From the NCBI GenBank assembly GCA_009911175.1, contig QXWX01000010.1, positions 1 through 64,000 on the forward strand: a stretch of 64,000 nucleotides of DNA. The letters run 5' to 3'. This document shows positions 25,531-33,925 of this stretch, in pieces. The translations under genes and the position numbers were made by a program. The notes under the pieces are model-generated. The model worked only from the letters and a program-made list of their open reading frames with translations, searched no databases and was not told the origin of the DNA. This stretch comes from Lachnospiraceae bacterium. GTDB taxonomy: Bacteria > Bacillota_A > Clostridia > Lachnospirales > Lachnospiraceae. The stretch's first letter is position 1, and each line of letters opens with the position of its first letter.

Positions 25531-25726
25531 GTTTCTATTCACAGCCGCCACTCCAAACGCATGCGCAAAAACAGCCGGCAAGCCGGCTGCCGCTGCGCCA
25601 CAGCTTGATTTTTTGCTTATGTGTTTGGAGTGACTGCTTCCCGCCGCAGGAGAACCGGCAGACAGATTCTTACAAGCGAGCTTGACGAATCTGTCTGCCG
25701 GTTCTCCTGCGGCTGTGAATAGAAAC
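25531..25726. repeat. 196-bp palindromic element with 18-bp perfect terminal inverted repeats
   Basis: GTTTCTATTCACAGCCGC (25531-25548) is exactly repeated in inverse at 25709-25726. Inside, CACTCCAAAC (25549-25558) pairs with 25623-25632 and encloses an AGCCGGC/GCCGGCT hairpin. A 27-bp perfect inverted repeat lies at 25643-25669 and 25687-25713. There is no open frame of substance. The left half is similar to the element at 45892-45982 upstream of lexA, so this is a dispersed, structured, MITE-like family. It fills most of the gap between the flavoprotein gene and radC. Confidence 0.9.
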
Positions 25727-25758
25727 TGGTGTTTCACAAAAATTTCAGATTCGAAACC

Positions 25759-25787
25759 TGTACACGATTTTCAAATTATGGTAAAAT
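25759..25787 (+). promoter_or_regulatory. Possible promoter of radC
   Basis: TGTACA (25759-25764) and TAAAAT (25782-25787) with a 17-bp spacer lie just downstream of the palindromic element. Confidence 0.35.
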
Positions 25788-25829
25788 ACGTGTTATGTGC
25801 TGTGCCATCTTCATAGCAGGTAAAAACAT

Positions 25830-26519
25830 ATGAAAACAATGAAAGAACTGAACATGGAAGAACGTCCTTATGAGAAGTGCGAACGTTTTGGGCCGGAGAA
25901 CCTGACGGACAGTGAGCTGTTAGCGGTTCTTCTGCGGACCGGGACGCGGGGGGAGAACATCGTGGAGCTGGCGAAGCGGATCCTGTATTCGGATCAATTC
26001 CAGGGAGGGCTTCTCGGTATCCACCGCTGGTCTTTTGAACAGCTGACCCGGATCAAGGGGATCGGCAAGGTCAAGGCCACCCAGATTCTCTGTCTCTGTG
26101 AGCTTGCCAAAAGGCTTTCCAAGGCGAGCGCTGGGCCGGAACTGAACTTCAATATTCCCAGCACCATTGCGCGCTATTATATGGAGGATCTGCGGCATCA
26201 GAAGCAGGAGACCATGAAGCTTTTGCTGCTGAATACCAAGTCCAGGCTCATAGGAGAGACGGATATTTCCAGGGGGACCGTCAACACGTCGGTCATTTCT
26301 CCAAGGGAATTGTTTGTAGAGGCTCTGCAGAAGGACGCTGTGTCAATCATCCTGCTCCATAACCATCCCAGCGGCGATCCCACGCCCAGCAGGGAGGATA
26401 TTCTTGTCACCAGGAGAGTGTATGAGGCCGGTATGATGATCGGTGTGGAGCTTCTGGACCATATCATCATAGGTAATAACTGCTACAGCAGCATGAGGGA
26501 GCAGGGGATCCTGAACTAA
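25830..26519 (+). CDS. radC: RadC-family JAB/MPN-domain protein
   Basis: The 229-residue RadC protein has an N-terminal helix-hairpin-helix region (I-K-G-I-G-K-V-K-A near 75-83) and a C-terminal JAB1/MPN metalloprotease-like domain with H177-N-H-P-S-G-D183. The name comes from an old DNA-repair assignment that is not well supported; the biochemical activity is uncertain. The gene directly precedes mreBCD, an arrangement seen in Bacillus (maf-radC-mreBCD). The ribosome site is weak. Confidence 0.93.
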   Translation: MKTMKELNMEERPYEKCERFGPENLTDSELLAVLLRTGTRGENIVELAKRILYSDQFQGGLLGIHRWSFEQLTRIKGIGKVKATQILCLCELAKRLSKASAGPELNFNIPSTIARYYMEDLRHQKQETMKLLLLNTKSRLIGETDISRGTVNTSVISPRELFVEALQKDAVSIILLHNHPSGDPTPSREDILVTRRVYEAGMMIGVELLDHIIIGNNCYSSMREQGILN

Positions 26520-26554
26520 GGGACTGTATGCTCCGAAAAAAGGAAGTGTAACGG

Positions 26555-27586
26555 ATGTTTCGGAATATTTACGGGCTGGATTTGGGAACCTACGAGATCA
26601 AGGTTTTTGATAAAAAAAGAGATTTTATCTGGAAAGAACGAAATATCATTGCAAAAAAAGATCAGAAGTTCCTCTATGCGGCGGGAGATGAGGCATGGGA
26701 CATGTTTGAGAAGGCGCCGGAGAATATCGAAGTACTGTTTCCCATGCAGGGCGGCGCGATCGCAAAGTTCGACGACATGCAGTGTCTCCTTCAGGAGCTT
26801 TTAAAAAAGGAACGCCCCTTTTACGGCGGCTCGGAATATCTGGTGGCGGTTCCCACGGATGTCACGGAGGTGGAGAAGCGGGCGTTCTATGACTTGGTCT
26901 GCCATTCCGCGGCCCGGGCCAGGACCGTCAGGATCGCGGAGCGGGCCATTGTGGATGCCATCGGCTTCGGGGTCAATGTGAACCGTACGGAGGGGATTTT
27001 TATCGTCAATATGGGCGGAGGCTCCACAGAGATCTCTGTTCTGTCCCGCGGCGGGATGGTCATGAACCGACTGATGAAGCTGGGCGGGGAGCATCTGGAT
27101 CAGGCGATCCAGGATCAGGTACGGCATCACCTGGAATTTCTGATCGGCAGGCGCACAGCGGAGATGCTGCGCCAGGATTTCGGGATCTTCGAGGATGCCA
27201 CCTGTACCGCAATCAACGTATCCGGCAGGAATCTGCGTACCAGGGTACCGGAATACCGGGAGATCCCGGTGGGGATGGTGAGGGCGGCCATGCGGGAGCC
27301 GCTGAAGGAATGTGTGTCGGAGATCCGGGCCATGTTCGACCGGACGCCTCCCACCGTGCGCGGCGGTCTGCAGAAGAACGGGATCTGCCTCACCGGAGGG
27401 CTGGCCAATTTAAAGGAGCTTTCTACATATCTGGAGGAAAGCACAGGTCTCGCGGTCCGAACAGTTTCCCGTCCGGAGCTCTGCGTGGTGGAAGGACTGA
27501 AGAAGATCATCCAGGACAAGCGGGCATATAAGGAATGGACCTATTCCCTGCTGGATGGGGATTACAAATGGTTAAGAAAGCTTTAA
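26555..27586 (+). CDS. mreB: Rod shape-determining protein MreB (divergent)
   Basis: This 343-residue actin-fold ATPase is followed by mreC and mreD, which identifies it as MreB. Phosphate loops are L-D-L-G-T-Y-E-I-K near 7-15 and M-G-G-G-S-T-E-I-S near 153-161; the adenosine motif L-T-G-G-L-A-N-L-K is near 286. The first loop differs from the usual I-D-L-G-T-A-N-T, and overall similarity to classical MreB/Mbl appears low, so this is a divergent copy. MreB filaments guide elongation machinery on the inner membrane face. ATG 26555 follows AAGGAAG. Confidence 0.85.
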   Translation: MFRNIYGLDLGTYEIKVFDKKRDFIWKERNIIAKKDQKFLYAAGDEAWDMFEKAPENIEVLFPMQGGAIAKFDDMQCLLQELLKKERPFYGGSEYLVAVPTDVTEVEKRAFYDLVCHSAARARTVRIAERAIVDAIGFGVNVNRTEGIFIVNMGGGSTEISVLSRGGMVMNRLMKLGGEHLDQAIQDQVRHHLEFLIGRRTAEMLRQDFGIFEDATCTAINVSGRNLRTRVPEYREIPVGMVRAAMREPLKECVSEIRAMFDRTPPTVRGGLQKNGICLTGGLANLKELSTYLEESTGLAVRTVSRPELCVVEGLKKIIQDKRAYKEWTYSLLDGDYKWLRKL

Positions 27587-27616
27587 GACAGATTGCGGGG
27601 GGAACGATCATCCATT

Positions 27617-28807
27617 ATGAAGAAAAAAAATCAGACGACCAATACAAATAAATATCTGCTTGCCGGATTGACCATGGTCTGTATCCTGCTGATGCTGCTG
27701 TCCGTATTCTATGAAAAGACAGCGGGACCGTTTAAGGTGCTTGCCAATCTTACGGTCATTCCGATGCAGCAGGGGTTCAATAAGGTGGGCAGTCTACTCA
27801 TCGATGTCAGTGAGAACTTCGGTACACTGGAGGAAGCGCGTAAATTAAATAAAAGCCTGCAGGCGCAGATTGATGAGCTGATCATGCAGAATAACAACCT
27901 GCAGGAGGAAAAATACGAGCTGGAGCGGCTCAGGGAATTGTACAAATTGGACCAGAATTACGCGGAATACGAAAAGGTCGGCGCCCGTGTGATCAGCAAG
28001 GATCCCGGAAACTGGTTCAGCAGCTTTACCATCGATAAAGGGAGCCTGAACGGGATTCGGGTGGATATGAACGTGATTGCGGGGAGCGGGCTGGTAGGGA
28101 TCGTGACTGAGGTCGGGCCTACCTGGGCGACCGTGCGTTCCATTATTGATGATTCCAGCAATATGGGAGGCATGGTACTGTCTACCTCGGACACCTGTAT
28201 CGTGCGCGGAGATCTGTCCCTGATCAATGACGGGAAGATGCGTTTTGAGCAGATGGAGAATAATGACAATAAGGTGGAGGTGGGCGAGCAGATCGTGACC
28301 TCTCACATCAGTGATAAATACCTGCAGGGGATTTTGATCGGTTATGTCAGCGAGGTCCAGGTAGATTCCAACAATCTGACCCGGTCCGGTTACCTGACCC
28401 CTGTGGTCAATTTTAAAAAGCTTCAAGAAGTGCTCGTCATTACGAAGACCAAGGCGGAGCTGACCGGAACCGACGTGACCCAGGAGGACGCAGGAGCAGC
28501 AGAACCGGCCGGAGCGGAGGCGGGAGGAGACGCCGGAGGGGGAACGGACGCTGAAGGCGGCCAGCCTGCGGAAAACGGAGCGGGAGAGGGCGCGCCTTCC
28601 GGAAATGAACCAGCGAACGGCCAGCCTGCGGAAAACGGAGCAGGGGAAAGCGCGCCTTCCGAAAACGGGGCAGGACAGGGAGCGCCTGCGGAAAACGGAA
28701 CGGATCAGGGAGCCCCGGGGGATGCCGCGGCCGGGCCGGAGGGAACCGAACCCGGCGGGGAAGGCACTTCCGGAGCGCCTCCGGCAGACGTACCGGAAGG
28801 GGAGTAA
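27617..28807 (+). CDS. mreC: Rod shape-determining protein MreC with Gly/Glu/Ala/Pro-rich tail
   Basis: The 396-residue protein has a short basic cytoplasmic end, one membrane helix (about 14-34), a coiled coil (about 65-105) and the extracytoplasmic beta domain (about 110-280, with G-S-G-L-V-G-I-V near 155). It bridges MreB/MreD to penicillin-binding proteins. After about residue 290 comes a ~105-residue low-complexity tail with repeating Q-P-A-E-N-G-A-G and S-A-P-S-E-N-G-like units, absent from most MreC. Its DNA contains a 60-bp tandem repeat. ATG 27617 is chosen over TTG 27593 for family fit. Confidence 0.9.
   Translation: MKKKNQTTNTNKYLLAGLTMVCILLMLLSVFYEKTAGPFKVLANLTVIPMQQGFNKVGSLLIDVSENFGTLEEARKLNKSLQAQIDELIMQNNNLQEEKYELERLRELYKLDQNYAEYEKVGARVISKDPGNWFSSFTIDKGSLNGIRVDMNVIAGSGLVGIVTEVGPTWATVRSIIDDSSNMGGMVLSTSDTCIVRGDLSLINDGKMRFEQMENNDNKVEVGEQIVTSHISDKYLQGILIGYVSEVQVDSNNLTRSGYLTPVVNFKKLQEVLVITKTKAELTGTDVTQEDAGAAEPAGAEAGGDAGGGTDAEGGQPAENGAGEGAPSGNEPANGQPAENGAGESAPSENGAGQGAPAENGTDQGAPGDAAAGPEGTEPGGEGTSGAPPADVPEGE
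28559..28678 (+). repeat. 60-bp imperfect tandem repeat inside mreC
   Basis: The block starting GGCCAGCCTGCGGAAAACGG at 28559 recurs exactly 60 bases later at 28619. Shorter GCCTGCGGAAAACGGA echoes continue to about 28700. The period of 20 codons keeps the frame, so copy-number change would only alter tail length. Confidence 0.8.
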
Positions 28808-28837
28808 CACGAATCAGGAGTAGGAAAGGAGAGGGAT

Positions 28838-29371
28838 ATGAAAGGAATCAAGATCAAACGTGTCATCGTGACGGCTCTGGCAGTGTGCGTCTGCTATATG
28901 CTGCAGTGCACCCTGTTTCCCAGCCTGGCGCTGGCATCCGTCAAGCCGAATATCCTGATCATACTGACCGCTTCCTACGGATTCATGCGGGGGCCGAAGG
29001 ACGGGATGCTGGTGGGCTTCTTTTCCGGGCTTCTGACAGACATCCAGTTTGGGAATATCCTGGGCTTTTACGCTCTGATCTATTTAGTGGCAGGCTATGT
29101 GAACGGACTGTTTGAACAGATGTATTATGACGAGGACATTAAGCTGCCTCTGGCGCTGGTGGGAGCAACGGAGTTCATCTACGGGCTGGTCATCTATCTG
29201 CTGATGTTCATGCTGCGGAGCGAATTTGATTTTTTACATTATCTGAGACATATTATCATACCGGAGCTCATATATACTATAGTAGTGACACTGGGACTTT
29301 ATCCTCTCATACTTTTCATAAACCACAGGTTAGACGCAGAAGAAAAAAGGAGTGCAGGCAAATTTGTTTAG
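28838..29371 (+). CDS. mreD: Rod shape-determining protein MreD
   Basis: The 177-residue hydrophobic protein has five predicted membrane helices. It has the MreD pattern L-Q-C-T-L-F-P-S-L near 23-31, P-N-I-L-I-I-L near 38, G-F-F-S-G-L-L-T-D near 60-68, and a long final helix L-I-Y-T-I-V-V-T-L-G-L-Y-P-L. It links MreC to the elongasome. GGAGAGG precedes ATG 28838, and the end overlaps the start of the PBP2 gene by eight bases. Confidence 0.92.
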   Translation: MKGIKIKRVIVTALAVCVCYMLQCTLFPSLALASVKPNILIILTASYGFMRGPKDGMLVGFFSGLLTDIQFGNILGFYALIYLVAGYVNGLFEQMYYDEDIKLPLALVGATEFIYGLVIYLLMFMLRSEFDFLHYLRHIIIPELIYTIVVTLGLYPLILFINHRLDAEEKRSAGKFV

Positions 29372-32216
29372 AAAAATCTCGAAAAGGATCAAAAAAACAA
29401 TCATTCAGATCTCGGAATCCAGGCTCCTGGTCCTGATCCTGGTATTCTGCTTCCTGTATGCGGTCCTGATCAACAGGCTGTTTGGGCTGCAGATCGTCAA
29501 AGGCGAATACTATATGGATAACTATAAGCTGCAGATTCGGAAGGAACGGGATCTGCAGGGCACCCGGGGCAATATCTACGACCGGAACGGGGATCTGCTG
29601 GCCTACAATGAGCTGGCTTATTCCGTGGTCTTTGAAGATGATATCTCAGGAACCGAGGATCGGAATGAGACTCTCAACCGGATCATGGACGAGGTGATCC
29701 GGATCGTGGAATCTCATGGAGACAGTGTCATTCACAGCTTCGGGATCGTGCTGGATCCTGCCGGCAACTACCAGTTCACCCAGACCAATGAGACGCTCCG
29801 GCTTCGTTTTGTGGCCGATGTATACGGTCTGAGGACCATTGACGAGCTGACCAGGGAGCAGGAAAATGCGACGGCGGAGGATCTGATCCATTACCTCTGC
29901 ACCCATGAGATCTATGGTTATGACCTGGATGAAACGAAGCTGGACAGGGAGTATATCCTGAAGATGATCAATCTTCGGTATGCCATCAACCTGAACAGCT
30001 ACCAGAAATATATTCCTACCGTGCTGGCCTCGGATGTGAGCGATGAGACCCGGTTCGCCATTATGGAAAACCTGGATCGGATGGCAGGCGTGGGTATTGA
30101 GACGGAATACCTGCGGAGATACACGGACAGCCAGTATTTTGCCTCTCTGATCGGGTACACCGGGAAGATTTCCCAGGAAGAATACGACGCCCTGGATGAA
30201 GATCAGAAGGAGCGGTATGCCTTGTCGGATATTGTGGGAAAATCCGGCATCGAGCAGGTCATGGACAATGTCCTCCAGGGGGATCGGGGAAGCCGGGTCT
30301 TCTATGTGGACAGCGTCGGCAAGGTGACGGAGGAGGTTAGCTTTGTGGAGCCGGGAGCCGGCAATGACGTGTATCTCACGATCGACAGGAAGCTGCAGCA
30401 GCAGACTTACCGGATCATTGAAGAGAAGATCGCGGGAGTGGTCCTTTCCAAATTGAGCACGATCATGAATTATGACCCCAGTCTGGAGAAGGATACAAAA
30501 TATATCGTCATCCCGGCGGATGATGCCTACTTTGCCTTTATCGCGAATCAGATCATTGATGAACAGCATTTCGGCAAGGAAGATGCCGGGGCGGCGGAAA
30601 AAGAGGTGTATGCCGTATATGAAGCCCGGAAGACCACTGTCATGAACGAGATCCTGGCGGAGCTGAACGGCACCACCCCCTACCAGAGCCTGTCGGCCGA
30701 GATGCAGGGATATATGGATTATATGGAGACGATCCTGCTGGGAGGGATCCTGCTGGACGATGCCATTGACGCGGCAGACCCTACCTATCAGGCGTGGTCA
30801 AAGGATGAGAGCATCAGCATGAACCAATATCTGAATTATGCGATCTCCAAAAACTGGATTGATACTTCCCGGCTCAGCGAGTATATCTCATCCGAATATT
30901 CCGATGCGGCGGAGGTCTATCAGGCCATCCTGAGCTACCTGAAAGATTATTTGAGTTCGGATATGAATTTCGACAAACTTCTCTACAAATATCTTATAAA
31001 ATCAGGGAGTATCTCAGGCGCGCAGATCTGTGCCATTGTATATGAGCAGGGAGCGCTGCCGATGGATGAGGGGACCTATAATGGCCTCCGCGCCGGAGGG
31101 ATTGATTCTTTTGGCTGGCTGCATACGCAGATCCAGACGCTTTCGATCACGCCCGGGCAGCTTGCCCTGGAGCCATGTACAGGTTCCGCGGTGGTGAGTG
31201 ATCCCAATACGGGAGAGGTGCTGGCCTGTGTGTCTTATCCGGGATATGACAATAACCGGTTGGCCAATACCATGGATTCCGATTATTATAATCAGCTTGT
31301 AACCGGGCTTTCCCGTCCGTTTTACAACAATGCCACACAGGAGACCACGGCTCCGGGTTCCACCTACAAGATGGTATCCTCCGTGGCTGCCCTGACAGAG
31401 GGTACCATCCAGGGAGATACCTACATCTCCTGCGGCGGCGCGTTTGAAGGGGTCACCCCGAATCCGCAGTGCTGGTCTTATCCCAATGGACACGGCGGGC
31501 TGAATGTGGTGGACGCGCTGAATCAATCCTGCAACGTATTTTATTATACTGTGGGATTCCAGTTCGGACTGGACAGGGAAGGAGGCTATGACAGCGACCG
31601 GGGGATTGAGGTCCTTCGGAAGTATGCGGAAGGGTTCGGCCTGGGAGAGACCTCCGGTCTTGAGATTCCAGAGACGGAGCCCAATATTTCCGATACGGAT
31701 TCCGTGCTGTCGGCCATCGGACAGGGTACCAACAACTACACGGTGAGCCAGCTGAACCGCTATGTATCCACGGTCGCCAATAAGGGAACGGTGTACAAGC
31801 TGACCCTTCTGGACCGGACGACGGACGCCAACGGAAAGATCATCAAAAAGTATGAACCGATGGTGATCAATGAGATGAAGCGTGTTTCCAACAGCACATG
31901 GGATCTGGTCCACAACGGAATGATCGCCATGATCAACAGTACATCCAGCTTCAGCAATATGGGCGGACTCCAGATGGCTGGGAAGACGGGAACCGCGCAG
32001 CAGAGCGCCATCCATCCGGACCATGCGGTATTTGTAGGCTTCGCGCCTGCCGAGGAACCGGAAATCGCCGTGGCCGTGCGGATCGCCAATGGATATACCT
32101 CCGCTTACGCGGCGGAGATCGGAAGGGATATTGTAAGAGCAAAATATGAGCTTGTGGAAGAGGATGAGCTGATCACCGGAAAGGCGGCAGAACTTGGAGA
32201 CGCGATTTCTGATTAG
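29364..32216 (+). CDS. mrdA: Penicillin-binding protein 2 (class B transpeptidase) with a large insert
   Basis: This class B PBP has about 950 residues. An N-terminal anchor (about 18-40) is followed by a dimerisation domain with R-G-N-I-Y-D-R-N-G and the transpeptidase motifs S666-T-Y-K669, S722-C-N724 and K874-T-G. About 240 mostly helical, acidic residues lie between the end of the pedestal (T-I-D-R-K-L-Q-Q near 340) and the strand V-V-S-D-P-N-T-G-E-V near 610, where classic PBP2 is continuous. That explains the length against the usual 600-700. It crosslinks lateral-wall peptidoglycan with RodA. AAAAGGAG is 11 bases before TTG 29364; GTG 29352 is too close to it. Confidence 0.92.
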   Translation: MFRKISKRIKKTIIQISESRLLVLILVFCFLYAVLINRLFGLQIVKGEYYMDNYKLQIRKERDLQGTRGNIYDRNGDLLAYNELAYSVVFEDDISGTEDRNETLNRIMDEVIRIVESHGDSVIHSFGIVLDPAGNYQFTQTNETLRLRFVADVYGLRTIDELTREQENATAEDLIHYLCTHEIYGYDLDETKLDREYILKMINLRYAINLNSYQKYIPTVLASDVSDETRFAIMENLDRMAGVGIETEYLRRYTDSQYFASLIGYTGKISQEEYDALDEDQKERYALSDIVGKSGIEQVMDNVLQGDRGSRVFYVDSVGKVTEEVSFVEPGAGNDVYLTIDRKLQQQTYRIIEEKIAGVVLSKLSTIMNYDPSLEKDTKYIVIPADDAYFAFIANQIIDEQHFGKEDAGAAEKEVYAVYEARKTTVMNEILAELNGTTPYQSLSAEMQGYMDYMETILLGGILLDDAIDAADPTYQAWSKDESISMNQYLNYAISKNWIDTSRLSEYISSEYSDAAEVYQAILSYLKDYLSSDMNFDKLLYKYLIKSGSISGAQICAIVYEQGALPMDEGTYNGLRAGGIDSFGWLHTQIQTLSITPGQLALEPCTGSAVVSDPNTGEVLACVSYPGYDNNRLANTMDSDYYNQLVTGLSRPFYNNATQETTAPGSTYKMVSSVAALTEGTIQGDTYISCGGAFEGVTPNPQCWSYPNGHGGLNVVDALNQSCNVFYYTVGFQFGLDREGGYDSDRGIEVLRKYAEGFGLGETSGLEIPETEPNISDTDSVLSAIGQGTNNYTVSQLNRYVSTVANKGTVYKLTLLDRTTDANGKIIKKYEPMVINEMKRVSNSTWDLVHNGMIAMINSTSSFSNMGGLQMAGKTGTAQQSAIHPDHAVFVGFAPAEEPEIAVAVRIANGYTSAYAAEIGRDIVRAKYELVEEDELITGKAAELGDAISD

Positions 32217-32230
32217 GAAGTGAGAAAAAT

Positions 32231-32881
32231 ATGGACAGGCTTGTTACGATCAAGAGCTGCAGGTACGGGATGGAGATCTATCTGGATCCGGAGACTTCCT
32301 TTGATGTCCTCCTGGAGCATATACGAGAGAAGTTCTGCAGCTCCGCCAGATTTTTTCAGGGGGCGCAGGTTGCGGTCTCCTTTCTGGGACGCAGGCTGAA
32401 CTATACGGAAGAGCAGGCTGTTTTAAGCCTGATCGCAGATACTACGGAGATGGATGTCGTATGCGTCATAGACCAGGACCGGGAGCATGAGCTGGCTTAC
32501 AGACGGGCTGTGGAAAAGACATTATCCGAGCTTCCGGTCAGGGACGGGCAGTTCTATCGGGGTACTTTAGGAAAAAGACAGGTGATTGAATCGGATACCA
32601 GCATCGTGATCCTGGGAAATGTGGAACCCGGGGCGTCTGTTATTGCGAAGGGGAACATTGTCGTTGTGGGCGCCCTGTACGGAAGCGCGCATGCCGGAGC
32701 CACAGGGAATCTGGATGCCTGTATCGCGGCCCTTTCCATGAGCCCCAGGTCTCTCAGGATCGGGGACATGGAAATCGGAAGCCGGGAGAGATACGGGAAC
32801 GGTTTTCGGGATCAGGGACCCGGGATCGCGGCCGTTGACGGCGGCAGGATTTATCTTGATCCACTTGTAGAACAGCCATGA
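32231..32881 (+). CDS. minC: Septum site-determining protein MinC
   Basis: The 216-residue protein has a divergent N-terminal FtsZ-inhibiting domain (1-100) and a clear C-terminal beta-helix (about 108-205: G-T-L-G-K-R-Q-V-I, I-V-I-L-G-N-V-E-P-G-A, G-N-I-V-V-V-G-A-L-Y-G-S-A-H-A-G). The latter binds MinD and membrane polymers. It blocks FtsZ assembly away from midcell. It is the first gene of minCDE and lies 14 bases after the PBP2 gene. Confidence 0.93.
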   Translation: MDRLVTIKSCRYGMEIYLDPETSFDVLLEHIREKFCSSARFFQGAQVAVSFLGRRLNYTEEQAVLSLIADTTEMDVVCVIDQDREHELAYRRAVEKTLSELPVRDGQFYRGTLGKRQVIESDTSIVILGNVEPGASVIAKGNIVVVGALYGSAHAGATGNLDACIAALSMSPRSLRIGDMEIGSRERYGNGFRDQGPGIAAVDGGRIYLDPLVEQP

Positions 32882-32908
32882 ATCAGAAATTGCAGGAGGA
32901 CAGCAAGA

Positions 32909-33700
32909 ATGGGAGAAGTAATTGTCATTACATCAGGAAAAGGCGGAGTCGGCAAAACGACCACAACGGCAAATATCGGGGTCGGACTGGCTCAGGCAGG
33001 TAAAAAAGTGATCGTCATTGACACGGATCTCGGACTTCGGAATCTGGATGTGGTCATGGGACTGGAAAATAAGATCGTATATAATCTGGTTGACGTGATA
33101 GAAGGCAATTGCCGCGTCAAGCAGGCGCTGATCAGGGACAAGCGTTTTGCGGAGCTGTATCTGCTTCCTTCGGCCCAGACCAGGGATAAGTCTTCTGTCT
33201 CTCCGGAGCAGATGCAGAAGCTGGTGTCGGAGCTGAAATCAGAATTTGACTATATTCTGCTGGACTGCCCGGCAGGAATCGAGCAGGGTTTCCAGAACGC
33301 CATTGCAGGGGCGGACCGGGCGGTGATCGTGACCACACCGGAGGTTTCCGCGATCCGGGACGCGGATCGGATCATCGGTCTTCTGGAGACCAGAGGGATC
33401 AAAAAGAATGCCCTGATCATCAACCGGCTGCGGATCGATATGGTGCAGAAGGGCGATATGATGTCTGTGGAGGACGTGACGGAGATTCTGGCGATTCCCC
33501 TCATCGGGGTGATCCCGGATGACGAGCAGATCGTGATCGCCACCAACCAGGGGGAACCGATCATCGGCACGGACAGTCTGTCAGGGCATGCCTACGATCA
33601 TATCTGCAGACGGCTTCTCGGGGAAGAGATCCCGATTCCGGATTTCAGCCGCCCGGACGGACTTTTTTCAAGGATCCGCAGGATGCTGGGAAAAAAGTAA
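32909..33700 (+). CDS. minD: Septum site-determining ATPase MinD
   Basis: The 263-residue ParA-type ATPase has a deviant Walker A G-K-G-G-V-G-K-T-T-T near 10-19, the D-T-D-L-G-L-R-N-L-D loop near 38-47, and Walker B Y-I-L-L-D-C-P-A-G near 116. A C-terminal amphipathic membrane-targeting helix (F-S-R-I-R-R-M-L-G) closes the protein. It recruits MinC and oscillates with MinE. AGGAGG is well placed before ATG 32909. Confidence 0.97.
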   Translation: MGEVIVITSGKGGVGKTTTTANIGVGLAQAGKKVIVIDTDLGLRNLDVVMGLENKIVYNLVDVIEGNCRVKQALIRDKRFAELYLLPSAQTRDKSSVSPEQMQKLVSELKSEFDYILLDCPAGIEQGFQNAIAGADRAVIVTTPEVSAIRDADRIIGLLETRGIKKNALIINRLRIDMVQKGDMMSVEDVTEILAIPLIGVIPDDEQIVIATNQGEPIIGTDSLSGHAYDHICRRLLGEEIPIPDFSRPDGLFSRIRRMLGKK

Positions 33701-33712
33701 GGGGGCAAAAAC

Positions 33713-33925
33713 ATGATGAGTGTACCTTCCGTTCAGATTGCAAAAGACCGGCTTCACGACCTTCTCAATGCGGATCGGCTGAAATGTACGCCGGATATGA
33801 CAGAAAAGCTGTCTGCGGACATCTACTATGCCCTGTCCAAATATATCGAGGTCAGACGGGAAAACTTTGATCTCAGGATTACACGTTCGGATATACATAT
33901 CAAATATACAGGAGAGAAAGATTGA
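33713..33925 (+). CDS. minE: Cell division topological factor MinE
   Basis: At 70 residues this is a short MinE. It has the MinD-activating helix region (A-K-D-R-L-H-D-L-L-N-A-D-R near 10-22), the dimerisation strand domain (V-R-R-E-N-F-D-L-R-I near 47-56) and a C-terminal I-H-I-K-Y. It stimulates MinD ATPase. AAGGGGG is eight bases before the first of two adjacent ATGs. Its stop overlaps the TTG start of rodA (TTGA), coupling Min and elongation genes. Confidence 0.92.
   Translation: MMSVPSVQIAKDRLHDLLNADRLKCTPDMTEKLSADIYYALSKYIEVRRENFDLRITRSDIHIKYTGEKD

Noticed and set aside
28559..28700. Possible CRISPR-like direct repeats
   Set aside because: The 60-bp repeat is contiguous, in frame inside mreC and has no spacers.
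31014..32024. 336-codon frame opposite the PBP2 transpeptidase domain
   Set aside because: Antisense shadow of a strongly conserved coding region.
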